Shown here: positions 9,004 to 18,380 of the stretch, piece after piece
Numbering within the stretch: the first letter of the stretch is position 1
Layout of the letters: each line of letters begins with the position of its first letter
Assembly (NCBI RefSeq): GCF_902833055.1
Contig: NZ_CADFEJ010000001.1
Location: forward strand, 930,001-994,000
DNA from: Burkholderia territorii
GTDB taxonomy: Bacteria > Pseudomonadota > Gammaproteobacteria > Burkholderiales > Burkholderiaceae
DNA: 64,000 bases
Direction: 5' to 3'
Translations under genes and position numbers: made by a program
Notes under the pieces: model-generated
Told to the model about the DNA's origin: nothing
Seen by the model: only the letters and a program-made list of their open reading frames with translations
Database searches by the model: none

Positions 9004-9133
9004 CGATATTTCCCCCGTAAGTTGTTTTACGGAATTCTAGGTACGGGGAAAAATTCTTGCGCTGAAGGGCAAGCGGCGCGATGCGCGTGCGCAAGACGGC
9101 GCACGGATGGCGCGCAACCGGCTCCGAAACGCC

Positions 9134-9159
9134 GAAAAGCCCTTGCACACGGGCTTTTC
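9134..9159 (-). terminator. Hairpin terminator after the 9.2-14.4 kb operon
   Basis: A perfect stem GAAAAGCCC / GGGCTTTTC with an 8-nt loop, ending in TTTTC on the minus strand. It sits 54 bp beyond the stop of the last operon gene. The A/T arms make it usable on either strand. Confidence 0.8.
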
Positions 9160-9212
9160 AGCGCAATCGGGCCGCACGCGCGGCAAGCGTTCGACGCACG
9201 CGCGAGCGGCGA

Positions 9213-9767
9213 TTATTCCGGAAACGGCAAATCAGTTTGTCCGTCCGCGCGCATACCGAACGTGTTGAGCGTCATCGCCACGAGCGCGTAGTAGCCGAGC
9301 AGCGCGACGAGGTTCACGACGGTTTCGTGGCCGAAACGCGCCCGCGCACGCGCGAACGTCGCATCGCTCACGCGCCGCGTGTCGTACAGCTCGGTCGCGA
9401 ACGCATGGATCAGCGCATCGTCGTCCGATTCGAACGCCGGCACGACGCCACGGCGGATTGCGTCGGCCGTCGCGGCCGGCACACCGGCATCGAGCGCGAT
9501 CGGATGATGGATGTGCCACTCGGCCTGCGAGCGCCAGCGCGCGGCCGTCACGAGAATCGCGAGCTCCGACAGGCGCAGCGGCAGACCCGTGCGGTAGCGG
9601 CAGAACGCGCCGAGCCGCTGTGCGTGCTGCGCGAGCTCGGGGCTCGCGATCCAGCCGAGGAACGGCCCGTTCAGGTTGCCGCGCGGGCCGCTGAGAATGT
9701 CGGCGAGCACGGCCTTCTGCTCGTCGGTGGCCGATGCGGGATCGAAGGGAGGCAGTCTGTCGGTCAT
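9213..9767 (-). CDS. AhpD/carboxymuconolactone decarboxylase-like protein lacking the redox cysteines
   Basis: 184 residues from the ATG at 9767. The helical CMD/AhpD-like core is recognisable: LSELAILVTAARWRSQAEWHIHHPIALDAG, then the second helix pair NLVALLGYYALVAMTLNTF. In AhpD-type peroxidases the central motif is E-x-x-C-x-x-C-H; here the cysteines are absent (EWHIHH), so disulfide chemistry is excluded. It is the last gene of the operon, 31 bp after the aminotransferase. A hydratase, isomerase or decarboxylase-type step on the deaminated product is conceivable but not shown. Confidence 0.75.
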   Translation of the reverse strand: MTDRLPPFDPASATDEQKAVLADILSGPRGNLNGPFLGWIASPELAQHAQRLGAFCRYRTGLPLRLSELAILVTAARWRSQAEWHIHHPIALDAGVPAATADAIRRGVVPAFESDDDALIHAFATELYDTRRVSDATFARARARFGHETVVNLVALLGYYALVAMTLNTFGMRADGQTDLPFPE

Positions 9768-9798
9768 GGTCAGGATCCGATGAGGTTGCGGGCTGCGG

Positions 9799-11133
9799 TC
9801 ATGCGCCGGCCGATGCCAGCGCCGCATCGATCGCACCGGACAGCCGTTCGACGATCGTGTCGATCTGCTGCGCGGTGCAGACGAACGGCGGTGCGACCAG
9901 GATGTGATCGCCATGCACGCCGTCGATCGTGCCGCCCATCGGATAAACCATCAGGCCGCGCTGCACCGCTTCGCGCTTGACCGCCGCATGCAGCTTCAGC
10001 GCGGGGTCGAACGTCGCCTTGCTGTCGCGATCGCGCACGAGTTCGACGCCGACGAACAACCCGCGGCCGCGAACGTCGCCGACATGCGGGTGCGCGCCGT
10101 AACGATCGCGCAGCGTCGCACGCAGTTGCTCGCCGCGCGCCTTCACGTTGTCGAGCAGCTTCTCTTCGGCGATCACGCGTTGCACTTCGAGCGCGGCCGC
10201 GCAGGCCGTCGCATGACCGAGATACGTGTGGCCGTGCTGGAAGAAGCCCGAGCCGTCGACGATCGTCCGGTAGATCCGGTCGCTCACCAGCGTCGCGCCG
10301 ATCGGCTGGTACCCGGCGCCGAGCCCTTTCGCGATCGTCAGCAAATCGGGCGCGACGCCGTCTTCGTCGCACGCGAACAGATAACCGGTGCGGCCCATCC
10401 CCGACATGATTTCGTCGAGGATCAGCAGCACGCCGTACTTGTCGCACACCGCGCGAATCTTCTTCAGGTAGGTGCGCACCGGCGGCACCGCGCCGGCCGT
10501 CGCGCCGACCACCGTTTCCGCGACGAATGCCGCGACGTTCTCCGCGCCGAGTTCGACGATCTTGCGTTCCAGCTCGTCGGCGAGGCGCTGCGCATAGGCT
10601 TCGTCGGTCTCGCCCGCCTGCTGGTCGCGATACGCATAGCACGGGCTCACATGGTGCGCTTCGATCAGCAGCGGCAGGAACGGCTCGCGCCGCCATGCGT
10701 TGCCGCCGATCGCGAGCGCGCCGAGCGTGTTGCCGTGATAGCTCTGGCGACGGGCGATGAAATGGCGGCGCTGCGGCTCGCCCTTCTCGACGAAATACTG
10801 GCGCGCGAGCTTCAACGCGGCTTCGATCGCCTCGGATCCGCCCGATACGAAATACACGTGTTCGAGACCGGCCGGCGCGGCCTCCACGAGCCGGTCGGCC
10901 AGTTCCTCGGCCACGTCCGTCGTGAAGAACGACGTATGCGCGTACGGCAGTTGCTGTGCCTGTCGCTTGATCGCATCGATCACGCGCTGGTTGCTGTGGC
11001 CGAGGCACGACACGGCCGCGCCGCCGCACGCGTCGATATAGCGTTTGCCTGTCGAATCGATGATCTCGATGCCGTCGCCAGCGACGGCGACGGGCAAGGT
11101 GACGCGCGGAGCGCGATGAAAAACGGTCGTCAT
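9799..11133 (-). CDS. Class III PLP-dependent aminotransferase
   Basis: 444 residues from the ATG at 11133, preferred over 11145 because GAGG lies 6 nt before it. All class III marks are present: the phosphate-binding SGGSEAIEAALKLAR, SYHGNTLGAL, the D240-E pair in LLILDEIMSGMGRTG, and the PLP lysine K269 in TIAKGLGAGYQPIGA. Relatives transaminate omega-amino acids, diamines or taurine-like amines to pyruvate or 2-oxoglutarate. It follows the C45 hydrolase by 15 bp, so its substrate is probably an amine or amino acid released by that enzyme. Confidence 0.92.
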   Translation of the reverse strand: MTTVFHRAPRVTLPVAVAGDGIEIIDSTGKRYIDACGGAAVSCLGHSNQRVIDAIKRQAQQLPYAHTSFFTTDVAEELADRLVEAAPAGLEHVYFVSGGSEAIEAALKLARQYFVEKGEPQRRHFIARRQSYHGNTLGALAIGGNAWRREPFLPLLIEAHHVSPCYAYRDQQAGETDEAYAQRLADELERKIVELGAENVAAFVAETVVGATAGAVPPVRTYLKKIRAVCDKYGVLLILDEIMSGMGRTGYLFACDEDGVAPDLLTIAKGLGAGYQPIGATLVSDRIYRTIVDGSGFFQHGHTYLGHATACAAALEVQRVIAEEKLLDNVKARGEQLRATLRDRYGAHPHVGDVRGRGLFVGVELVRDRDSKATFDPALKLHAAVKREAVQRGLMVYPMGGTIDGVHGDHILVAPPFVCTAQQIDTIVERLSGAIDAALASAGA

Positions 11134-11148
11134 GCGTTGCCTCATGAA

Positions 11149-12192
11149 TCAGAACGCGCCGGGCGCGGACGGCACGACGCGCGTCGCGAAGCACTGCGTG
11201 CCGTGCTGGTGAATGGTGAAGTCGATCGCGGTGTCGCGAATCGCGAATACGGCGGTCGCCAGCGTGTTTTCGTCGTCGGGGTCGGCCGGATCGTCGCGAT
11301 GGATCGGCAGCCCTTCGGGTGCGCGGTCGCCGAGCACGCGCAGCAGCGCGGCCTCGTCGATCGCATCGATGCCCGGCGTCAGCGCATCGACGCGCCGCTG
11401 GCGGTCGGCGGACGATTGCGTGACGATCTGCGCTTCCGGCTCGCACCCCGGATGCACGAGATGATTCGCATGACCGGCAAGACGCGCAACGTCGACGATC
11501 GAGCAGCGCGCGACGCTCGCCTCGATGCTCAGGAGCCGCGTATCGCCGGTCGCGCCGAGTGTGTGGTGGAAGCCGCTCGCGCGTGCATGCGTGCGCAGCA
11601 CATGGGCGGCCGCATCGAGCGACGTCGCGTCGAGCACGGCGCGCGCGAGGATCATCCGCGGCACACCGGCCGCCGGCGTGCGGATGCGCAGGTTGTTGAT
11701 CGCCTGCGCGATGCCCGCGCGGTTCGCGGCGAACGTATGCCCGGGCAGCGAGCCCGGGTAATAGAAGCTGATGAAGCCCGGCTTGCCGTGCGGCTGCACG
11801 TCGACCAGCAGGCAGCGCTCGCGCAGGTACGGATCGCCGTCCTCGTTGTGCGCGATCCAGCGCGTGCCGTGCGCGTCGCGCCCGGCGAGCGTCGTGCAGC
11901 CGTCCGGCGCGTGATGAATCAGTTCGCCACGGCAGTTCCACAGGAAGATGTCGTCGGCCGGCCAGCCGATGCCCGCCGCGATCCCGTCGAGTTCCGCGAC
12001 GAGCTCGGGATACGCAGCCAGCGCGGCCTGCCGCAGCGCGGCGACGAACGGATGGCCGCGCCAGCGGCGCACGGCGTGCCATGCGCGGCTCTGCTGCATG
12101 TATGCGTCGAACACGGGGCGGGCAAGCTCGCCGAGGCGCACGCCGATGTCGAACGGCGTGCCGGCGATGACGGGAGAAAGGGAAAGCGGCAT
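11149..12192 (-). CDS. C45-family Ntn amidohydrolase/acyltransferase
   Basis: 347 residues resembling acyl-CoA:6-APA acyltransferase and other peptidase-family-C45 enzymes. These self-cleave before a cysteine that becomes the N-terminal nucleophile. The predicted processing site is G98|C99 in DGCTTLAG. The characteristic WIAHNEDGDP and ANRAGIAQAINNL segments follow. The family hydrolyses or forms amide bonds between acyl groups and amines. It lies 20 bp after the ABC ATPase and immediately before the aminotransferase, which suggests hydrolysis of an imported N-acyl or gamma-amide compound. The compound is unknown. Confidence 0.8.
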   Translation of the reverse strand: MPLSLSPVIAGTPFDIGVRLGELARPVFDAYMQQSRAWHAVRRWRGHPFVAALRQAALAAYPELVAELDGIAAGIGWPADDIFLWNCRGELIHHAPDGCTTLAGRDAHGTRWIAHNEDGDPYLRERCLLVDVQPHGKPGFISFYYPGSLPGHTFAANRAGIAQAINNLRIRTPAAGVPRMILARAVLDATSLDAAAHVLRTHARASGFHHTLGATGDTRLLSIEASVARCSIVDVARLAGHANHLVHPGCEPEAQIVTQSSADRQRRVDALTPGIDAIDEAALLRVLGDRAPEGLPIHRDDPADPDDENTLATAVFAIRDTAIDFTIHQHGTQCFATRVVPSAPGAF

Positions 12193-12212
12193 GTCGGATG
12201 ATTCGGTTTCGT

Positions 12213-12941
12213 TCAGGACACGTGTTTCAGGAATTCCTTCAGGCGCGGTGTCGGCGGCCGGTCGATCAGGTCGACCGGATGGCCGTCCTCGGCGATGCCG
12301 CCCTGATCCATGAACAGCAATCGGGTGCCGACCCGCTTCGCGAAGCCGATCTCGTGCGTGACGACGATCATCGTCATCCCTTCGGTCGCGAGATCCTGCA
12401 TCACTTTCAGCACTTCGTGGCGCAATTCCGGATCGAGCGCCGACGTCGGTTCGTCGAACAGCATCAGCCGCGGCCGGATCGCGAGCGCGCGCGCGATCGC
12501 GACGCGCTGCTGCTGGTCGCCCGACAGTTCCGACGGGTAATGATTCGCGCGCGATTCGAGGCCGACCTTGTCGAGCAGTGCCATCGCCTGGTCGCGCGCG
12601 TCGGCACGCGATGCGCCGCGTACCTGGATCGGCCCGAACATCACGTTCTCGAGCGCGGTCATTTGCGGAAACAGGTTGAACTGCTGGAACACCATGCCGG
12701 CTTCGAGCCGGATGTTGCGGATCGTCGATGCGTTGCCGCGCACGCTCTGGCCGTCGACCAGCAACTCGCCGCTCGTGATTTTCTCCAGTGCGTTGATACA
12801 GCGCAACATCGTCGACTTGCCCGAGCCCGACGGACCGATCACGACGACCACTTCGCCCGCATCGATCTTCAGGTCGATATGCTTCAGCACCGGCACATGG
12901 CCGAAGCTCTTCGACACGTTCTGGAATTCGATCATGCTCAT
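12213..12941 (-). CDS. Polar amino-acid ABC transporter, ATPase subunit (GlnQ-like)
   Basis: 242 residues. Walker [11 protein letters not shown]-loop VFQQFNLFP, Walker [15 protein letters not shown] and the switch histidine VVTHE are intact. The signature motif reads LSGDQ instead of LSGGQ, a substitution at the second glycine, although the following [10 protein letters not shown] is normal. The start at 12941 overlaps the permease stop by 4 nt (ATGA). It energises import with the permease and binding protein upstream. Confidence 0.93.
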   Translation of the reverse strand: MSMIEFQNVSKSFGHVPVLKHIDLKIDAGEVVVVIGPSGSGKSTMLRCINALEKITSGELLVDGQSVRGNASTIRNIRLEAGMVFQQFNLFPQMTALENVMFGPIQVRGASRADARDQAMALLDKVGLESRANHYPSELSGDQQQRVAIARALAIRPRLMLFDEPTSALDPELRHEVLKVMQDLATEGMTMIVVTHEIGFAKRVGTRLLFMDQGGIAEDGHPVDLIDRPPTPRLKEFLKHVS

Positions 12942-13594
12942 AAGATCCGCATCCTCTTTTCGACGAGCCGAAGCGTCAGCGTCATCGCGCCGGTCAGCAT
13001 CAGGTAAATGACCGCCACCGCGGTCCATATTTCCACCGCCTGGAAATTGCCGGCAATGATTTCCTGCCCCTTGCGCGTCAGTTCGCCGACACCGATCACG
13101 ATGAACAGCGACGTGTCCTTGAGGCTCACGATGCACTGGTTGCCGAGCGGCGGAATCAGGCGCCGGAACGCGAGCGGCCCGACCACCTTCAGCAGCACGC
13201 GCGGCATCGACAGGCCCATCGCGAGCCCCGCTTCCGTCAGTCCCTTAGGAATCGACAACAACGCGCCGCGCACCACTTCCGCGAGATACGCGCCCGAATT
13301 CACCGTGATCGCGATGATCGCGGCCGTCAGGCCGTCGATCCGGATATGCGCGAGCAGCGGCAACGCGAAGTACAGGAACATCACCTGCACGACGATCGGC
13401 GTGCCGCGAATCAATTCAATATAAACCTGTGCGAGCACATTCATTGCCTTCGGTCCGTATGCGCGGAACATGCCCGCGATCATCCCGACGACGAATCCGC
13501 CCGCCAGCCCGAAAAATGCGATGAACACCGTCAACCGGACCCCGTCCATCAGGTCCGGCAGCGCCGCCCAGATCGCCGACCAATCGAAATTCAC
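12938..13594 (-). CDS. Polar amino-acid ABC transporter, permease subunit
   Basis: 218 residues from a GTG at 13594, chosen because GGGGAG lies 6 nt upstream (longer frames lack a site). Typical HisMQ/GlnP family: [15 protein letters not shown] at the first helix, [44 protein letters not shown] (the EAA loop that contacts the ATPase) and [19 protein letters not shown]. It acts as a homodimer in the inner membrane with the adjacent ATPase. Confidence 0.93.
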   Translation of the reverse strand: MNFDWSAIWAALPDLMDGVRLTVFIAFFGLAGGFVVGMIAGMFRAYGPKAMNVLAQVYIELIRGTPIVVQVMFLYFALPLLAHIRIDGLTAAIIAITVNSGAYLAEVVRGALLSIPKGLTEAGLAMGLSMPRVLLKVVGPLAFRRLIPPLGNQCIVSLKDTSLFIVIGVGELTRKGQEIIAGNFQAVEIWTAVAVIYLMLTGAMTLTLRLVEKRMRIL

Positions 13595-13660
13595 GTATCG
13601 CTCCCCGTCCGATTCAAGACCGGCGCGGCCGCGCGGCCGCGCCATGTTGCGCCGTCACGC

Positions 13661-14413
13661 TCACATCTTCGGCGGCTCGGCGCCGAACCACTTCTTGTAG
13701 ATCTGCGCGTAGCGGCCGTCGGCCCGGATCTTCACGAGCGACGCGTTGACCTTCGGCACGAGCGCGCTGCCCTTCGGAAAGCCGATCCCGTACTTGTCGC
13801 CGCTGACCGGCTGGCCCGCGACCTTCACCTTGCCCTTGCCCTCGTTGTTCACGAAGAACAGCACGTTCGGCGTGTCGTGCATCGCCGCGTCGACGCGGCC
13901 GGCCTCGAGCGCGAGATAGGCCTGGTCGATGTTCGGGAACTGGCGGATTTCCTTGGGCTTCAGGTGCGCCTTGATCCAGTCGATCGTCGCGGTGCCCGTC
14001 TTCGCGGCGATGACCTTGCCGTTCAGGTCGTCGATCGATTTGATCGTCGTGTTGTCCGTCTGCACCATCGCCGCGAGGCCGCTGTCGTAGTACGGCGCGG
14101 AGAAGTCGATCGCCTTCTTCCGCTCCTCCTTGATGGTCATCCCCGACAGCGCGACGTCGATGTTCTGCGTCTGCAGCGCCGGGATCAGGCCCGCGAAGTC
14201 CATCGGCTGAATCGTGTACTTCCAGCCCTGGTCCTTTGCGATCTCCGCCCACAGATCGAGATCGAAGCCGACGTACTTGTCGCCCTGCTTGAACTCGAAC
14301 GGCATGAACGAGGTATCGGTGCCGACGACGAGCGTCTTGGTATCCGCGTGCGCGATGCCGGCGCCGAGCGCGGCGACCACCGCGACGGCTTTCAGGAAGG
14401 AACGGCGACTCAT
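13661..14413 (-). CDS. Periplasmic amino-acid binding protein (GlnH-like, Tat-type signal)
   Basis: 250 residues from the ATG at 14413, preceded by GGAGAAAAGTC. The N-terminus MSRRSFLKAVAVVAALGAGIAHA matches a twin-arginine signal (S-R-R-x-F-L-K) with an A-x-A cleavage site. That is unusual for this family, whose members normally use Sec. The mature protein follows SBP_bac_3 closely: VVGTDTSFMPFEFKQGDKYVGFD, DVALSGMTIKEERKKAIDFS, GTATIDWIKAH and YKKWFG. It is the first gene of the six-gene operon and defines its substrate. Confidence 0.92.
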   Translation of the reverse strand: MSRRSFLKAVAVVAALGAGIAHADTKTLVVGTDTSFMPFEFKQGDKYVGFDLDLWAEIAKDQGWKYTIQPMDFAGLIPALQTQNIDVALSGMTIKEERKKAIDFSAPYYDSGLAAMVQTDNTTIKSIDDLNGKVIAAKTGTATIDWIKAHLKPKEIRQFPNIDQAYLALEAGRVDAAMHDTPNVLFFVNNEGKGKVKVAGQPVSGDKYGIGFPKGSALVPKVNASLVKIRADGRYAQIYKKWFGAEPPKM

Positions 14414-14484
14414 GACTTTTCTCCGCATGGTTGAGCGATGTAACCGGCCGGCTGGCCGGGGAACGACGACATCAAGCCGCACCG

Positions 14485-14533
14485 CAACATGCGATGTTGA
14501 ATTAAACCGTAGTGCAACAAGTGTTGTCAACAC
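14485..14533 (-). promoter_or_regulatory. Promoter of the binding-protein/C45 operon with three CAAC-GTTG palindromes
   Basis: On the minus strand, TTGACA (14525-14530), an 18-nt spacer and TTTAAT (14501-14506) form a strong promoter. Overlapping it are CAACA-AG-TGTTG (14515-14526), GTGTTG-T-CAACAC (14521-14533) and CAACAT-GCG-ATGTTG (14485-14499), the last at the expected transcription start. A repressor dimer bound there would block RNA polymerase. A similar arrangement lies in front of the LysR gene at 18417. The rest of the 14414-14753 gap holds no gene I can support. Confidence 0.65.
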
Positions 14534-14753
14534 GGATACTACGACAACAAAAAAATGCTCAACAGGAAAATGCATCGAGACAAACCCGGGCCGCACGGGC
14601 GGGATTGATCGGAGGAAAGTCGTGCGCGAACACAAGACCTCATGCGCGCCGACGCTGCGACGATCGTGATGCCGGCCGTCGCCGGCGCGGCTCAATGAAC
14701 GGCGTGTACGGCGCGCGACACCGCCGCTGGGCACGGCGTCGAAGCAGCGTCGC

Positions 14754-17700
14754 TCACGCAGCCACCCCGCTCGCCTGATGCGAGACCAGCCGCGCGTATG
14801 CACCCTGCCGCGCGATCAGCGCCGCATGCGTGCCCGCCTCGATGATCCTGCCGTGCTCGATCACGAGGATCGTGTCGGCGTTGCGGATGGTCGACAGCCG
14901 GTGCGCGATGATGATCGACGTGCGCTGCGCCATCAGGTCGTCCAGCGCCGCGCGGATCTGCTGCTCGCTGATCGTGTCGAGATGAGACGTCGCTTCGTCC
15001 AGGATCAGCACCGGCGCATCCTTCAGGAATGCGCGCGCGATCGCGACGCGCTGGCGCTGCCCGCCGGACAGCTGCACGCCACGCTCGCCGACGCGCGTCG
15101 CGAGCCCGTCCGGCAGACGCGCGACGAATTCGCCGAGCGCCGCCTGGTCGATCGCGCGTTGCACGTCCTCGTCCGACGCATCGCTCGCGGCAAGCCGGAT
15201 GTTCGCTTCGAGCGTGTCGTTGAACAGGTAGGTGTCCTGCGCGACGAGCGCGATGTGCGTGCGCAGCGCGTCGAGCCGCAGGTCGCGCAGGTCGGTGCCG
15301 CCGAACGTCACGCGCCCGTGCTGCGGATCCCAGAAGCGCAGCAGCAGGCTCGCGACGGTCGACTTGCCGGCGCCCGATGGCCCCACCAGCGCGACCGTGC
15401 TGCCGGGCGGCACCTCGAAACTCACGCCGTCGAGCGCCGGCACGCTGCGCCCCGGGTACGTGAAACCCGCTTCCTCGAACCGCACGGTCGCATCGCCGGA
15501 CAGCGCGCGCGTGCCGTCGACGACCGTCACCGGCTCCTTCTCGAGCACGCGCAGGCGCCGCGTCGACGCAATCGTGTCGGCCAACTGCCGGGCGACCTGG
15601 CCGATCTCGGCCACCGGCATGAACGCGGCCACCGCGACCAGCACCAGCAGCGGCAACGATTCGTGCGCGAACCAGCCGCGCGCGCACAGCAGCGCGCCGA
15701 GCGCCGCGACGGCCAGCCCGCCGAGCCCGCTCGCGACTTCGAGCGCGGCGCTCTGCGACGACAGGTCGTCGAGCAGCTTCGCGCGCTGCTGCCGGTATGC
15801 GTCGGCTTCGGCGACGAATGCGGCACGCCGCCGCGCGAGCGCCTGGAACGCGGTCAGTTCCGCGAGCCCCTGGATCGTTTCGGTCAGGTGCGCGCCGAGC
15901 TGGCCGAGCGCCTCGCGCGCGCCGGTGCCGAGCCGGTCGACGTCGCGCCGCGCCAGCACGGGCGCGAGCCCGGCCCACAGCAGGAACGGCAGCAGCACCA
16001 GCGCGAGCGGCCACGCGACCGACGCGAGCAGCACCAGCACGCCGGCCGGCACCAGCACCGCGACGAACGCCGGCGCGACCGTATGTGCGTAGAAGTACTC
16101 GACGGTCTCGACGTCCTGCGTCGCGAGCGCGACCAGATCGCCCGAACGGCGACGCAGCAGCCCGGCCGGCGCGAGCCGTTCGAGCGTCGCGAACAGCGCA
16201 ATGCGCATTTCGGCGAGCAGCCTGTAGGCCATGTCGTGCGCAAGCCACGATTCGAGCCAGTGCAGCACGGCCGCGACCGGCGCGACGACGAGCAGCGCCG
16301 CGATGAGCGTGCCGCTCGCGTGTCCGGCCGACACGCCGCCGACCACCAGCGCGCCGATCACGCCGACGCCGATGAACGCGAGCACGCGGCCGATGCCGAA
16401 CAGCACCGTCAGCACGACCTTGCCCTTCCACGGACTGACGAAGCGCAGCAGCGTTCGCAACGTTTCGGGCCAGCCGATCGTCGCCGCGTCGTCGTTCAGC
16501 GGCCTGACCTGCGGGCCCGACGCGGCACGTGCGCCCGCGCCGCCGGCGGTCGCTGTCATGCCGACGGCTTCGGCGGCAGCCTCCAGCTGCGGTCCCATCA
16601 GGTCCCGATACGGACCGTCGCTCGCGATCAGTTCGGCATGCGTGCCCTCGTCGACCACCCGCCCGTGGTCGAGCACCAGGATGCGGTCGGCGCCGATCAC
16701 GCTGGATAGACGGTGCGCGAGCACGAGCGTCGTACGCCCGCGCGTGAGCCGGTCGAGCGCCTGCTGGAACAGCGCCTCGTTCTCCGCATCCACGGACGAC
16801 AGCGCCTCGTCGAGCACCAGGATCGGCGCGTCGCGCAGCAGCGCACGCGCGATCGCGATCCGCTGGCGCTGACCGCCCGACAGCATCAGACCGCGTTCGC
16901 CGATGCGCGTCGCATAGCCGTCGGGCAACGCCGAGATGAAATCGTGCGCATTGGCGGCACGCGCGGCCGCGATCATGTCGGCGTCGCTCGCATCGGGACG
17001 GCCGAGGCGCAAGTTGTCGGCGACGCTGCCGTCGAACAGCGTCGCGTCCTGCGCGACCACCGCGATCATCTCGCGCACCTGGCCGGCATCGAGCGTGCGC
17101 ACGTCGTGGCCGCCGATGCGAATCGCACCGCCCTGCGCATCGTGCTGGCGCAGCAGCAGGCGCACGATGGTCGACTTGCCCGCGCCGCTCGGGCCGACGA
17201 TCGCGACCGTCTCGCCTTCGCGCACCGCGAAGTGCAGCGCCGCATGCGCGTGCGTGCGACGCCCCGGATAGGCGAAGCTCACGCCGTCGAACACGATCTC
17301 CGGCCGCACGTCCGGCACACGCGGCGCGGCTGCGGCCGGCGCGTCGTCGCCCGCGTCGAGCAGCGCATGAATCGCGTGCGCCGCCGACTGGCCGGTCATC
17401 CCCTGGTGCAGCACGCCGCGCAGGTCGCGCAACGGCCGGAAGATTTCGCTGCCGGCCATCAGCACGATCAGCAGCGCCTCGAGACTCATGTCGCCGTGGC
17501 GCACGCGCCATGCGCCGACCGCGATCGCCGCCGCCGCGCCGAGGCCGGTGCCGAGATCGGTGAAGAGCCGCGTCAGCAGCCCGAGCGCGAGCACCCAGAA
17601 CGTGCTGTCCGACAGCGCGCGCGCCTTTGCTGCCAGCTTCGCGCCGAACGCACCGCTCTGCCCGAATGCCTTCAGCGTCGGCAGGCCCTGCACCGCGTCG

Positions 17701-18296
17701 AGAAACTCCTCGCCGAATGCCTTGAACGCGGCCGAGCGTGCCAGTGCCGCGCGCCGGTCGGCGCGATGCACGAGTTGCGGCAGCGCGAGCGTGACGAGCG
17801 CCGCGACCAGCAGGATCGCCGCCGTCGGCACGTCCCACCATGCGAGTACCGCGAAGATCATGACCGGCGCGCACGCGGCGATCACGAGCTGCGGCAGATA
17901 GACGCCGAAGAAGGTCTGCAGCTGCTCGACGCCGTCGACGACGGCCAGCATCACGCCGCCCGTGCGCTCGCCGCTGAACCATGCGGGACCGAGCGCGGCG
18001 ATCCGGTCGAACAGCCGCGCGCGCAGCTCGGCCTGCATGCGCCCGGCCGTGTGTTGCGCAAGCACCGTGCGGCGATGGTCGAGCCATGCGCGCAGCAGCA
18101 CGCAGGCCGCCGTTGCAGCGACCGCACCGGCAATATCGCGCGCCGGCGCACCGGCAAAGACGAGCGCCAGCACGCGGCCGAGAAACACGAAACGCAGGAT
18201 GCCGACACTCATCGCGAGCAGCCCGAGCGCGACCGCGACGGCAACCCGCCAGCGCAGTCCGGCCATCATCGCCCATAGTCGTCGGTCGAAATACAT
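14754..18296 (-). CDS. CydDC-like ABC exporter, both half-transporters fused in one polypeptide
   Basis: 1180 residues from the ATG at 18296 (GGAGGG upstream). Order: membrane domain 1 (~15-300), ATPase 1 (Walker A GPSGAGKST ~368, LSGGQRQRIAIARAL, Walker B LVLDEALSSVD), a linker rich in Ala/Gly, membrane domain 2, then ATPase 2 ([45 protein letters not shown]). Each half resembles CydD/CydC-type exporters of cysteine and glutathione, which are normally two genes. Both ATP sites look competent. Divergent from a LysR gene 120 bp away. Substrate export of thiols is a family-based guess. Confidence 0.85.
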   Translation of the reverse strand: MYFDRRLWAMMAGLRWRVAVAVALGLLAMSVGILRFVFLGRVLALVFAGAPARDIAGAVAATAACVLLRAWLDHRRTVLAQHTAGRMQAELRARLFDRIAALGPAWFSGERTGGVMLAVVDGVEQLQTFFGVYLPQLVIAACAPVMIFAVLAWWDVPTAAILLVAALVTLALPQLVHRADRRAALARSAAFKAFGEEFLDAVQGLPTLKAFGQSGAFGAKLAAKARALSDSTFWVLALGLLTRLFTDLGTGLGAAAAIAVGAWRVRHGDMSLEALLIVLMAGSEIFRPLRDLRGVLHQGMTGQSAAHAIHALLDAGDDAPAAAAPRVPDVRPEIVFDGVSFAYPGRRTHAHAALHFAVREGETVAIVGPSGAGKSTIVRLLLRQHDAQGGAIRIGGHDVRTLDAGQVREMIAVVAQDATLFDGSVADNLRLGRPDASDADMIAAARAANAHDFISALPDGYATRIGERGLMLSGGQRQRIAIARALLRDAPILVLDEALSSVDAENEALFQQALDRLTRGRTTLVLAHRLSSVIGADRILVLDHGRVVDEGTHAELIASDGPYRDLMGPQLEAAAEAVGMTATAGGAGARAASGPQVRPLNDDAATIGWPETLRTLLRFVSPWKGKVVLTVLFGIGRVLAFIGVGVIGALVVGGVSAGHASGTLIAALLVVAPVAAVLHWLESWLAHDMAYRLLAEMRIALFATLERLAPAGLLRRRSGDLVALATQDVETVEYFYAHTVAPAFVAVLVPAGVLVLLASVAWPLALVLLPFLLWAGLAPVLARRDVDRLGTGAREALGQLGAHLTETIQGLAELTAFQALARRRAAFVAEADAYRQQRAKLLDDLSSQSAALEVASGLGGLAVAALGALLCARGWFAHESLPLLVLVAVAAFMPVAEIGQVARQLADTIASTRRLRVLEKEPVTVVDGTRALSGDATVRFEEAGFTYPGRSVPALDGVSFEVPPGSTVALVGPSGAGKSTVASLLLRFWDPQHGRVTFGGTDLRDLRLDALRTHIALVAQDTYLFNDTLEANIRLAASDASDEDVQRAIDQAALGEFVARLPDGLATRVGERGVQLSGGQRQRVAIARAFLKDAPVLILDEATSHLDTISEQQIRAALDDLMAQRTSIIIAHRLSTIRNADTILVIEHGRIIEAGTHAALIARQGAYARLVSHQASGVAA

Positions 18297-18380
18297 GAAG
18301 CCCTCCGGTCGGTTTTTTCGTGACGGTTCGATTGACCGGACCAAGGCTACCCGCGCCCCCGGCGCGCGGCAAAAGATGAT

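Noticed and set aside
9904-12201. 765-codon plus-strand frame antisense to the aminotransferase and C45 genes
   Set aside because: Arg/His/Ala-rich shadow of two genes with intact catalytic motifs on the minus strand.
15029-18278. Several plus-strand frames antisense to the fused ABC exporter
   Set aside because: No motifs; they arise from the codon bias of the exporter.
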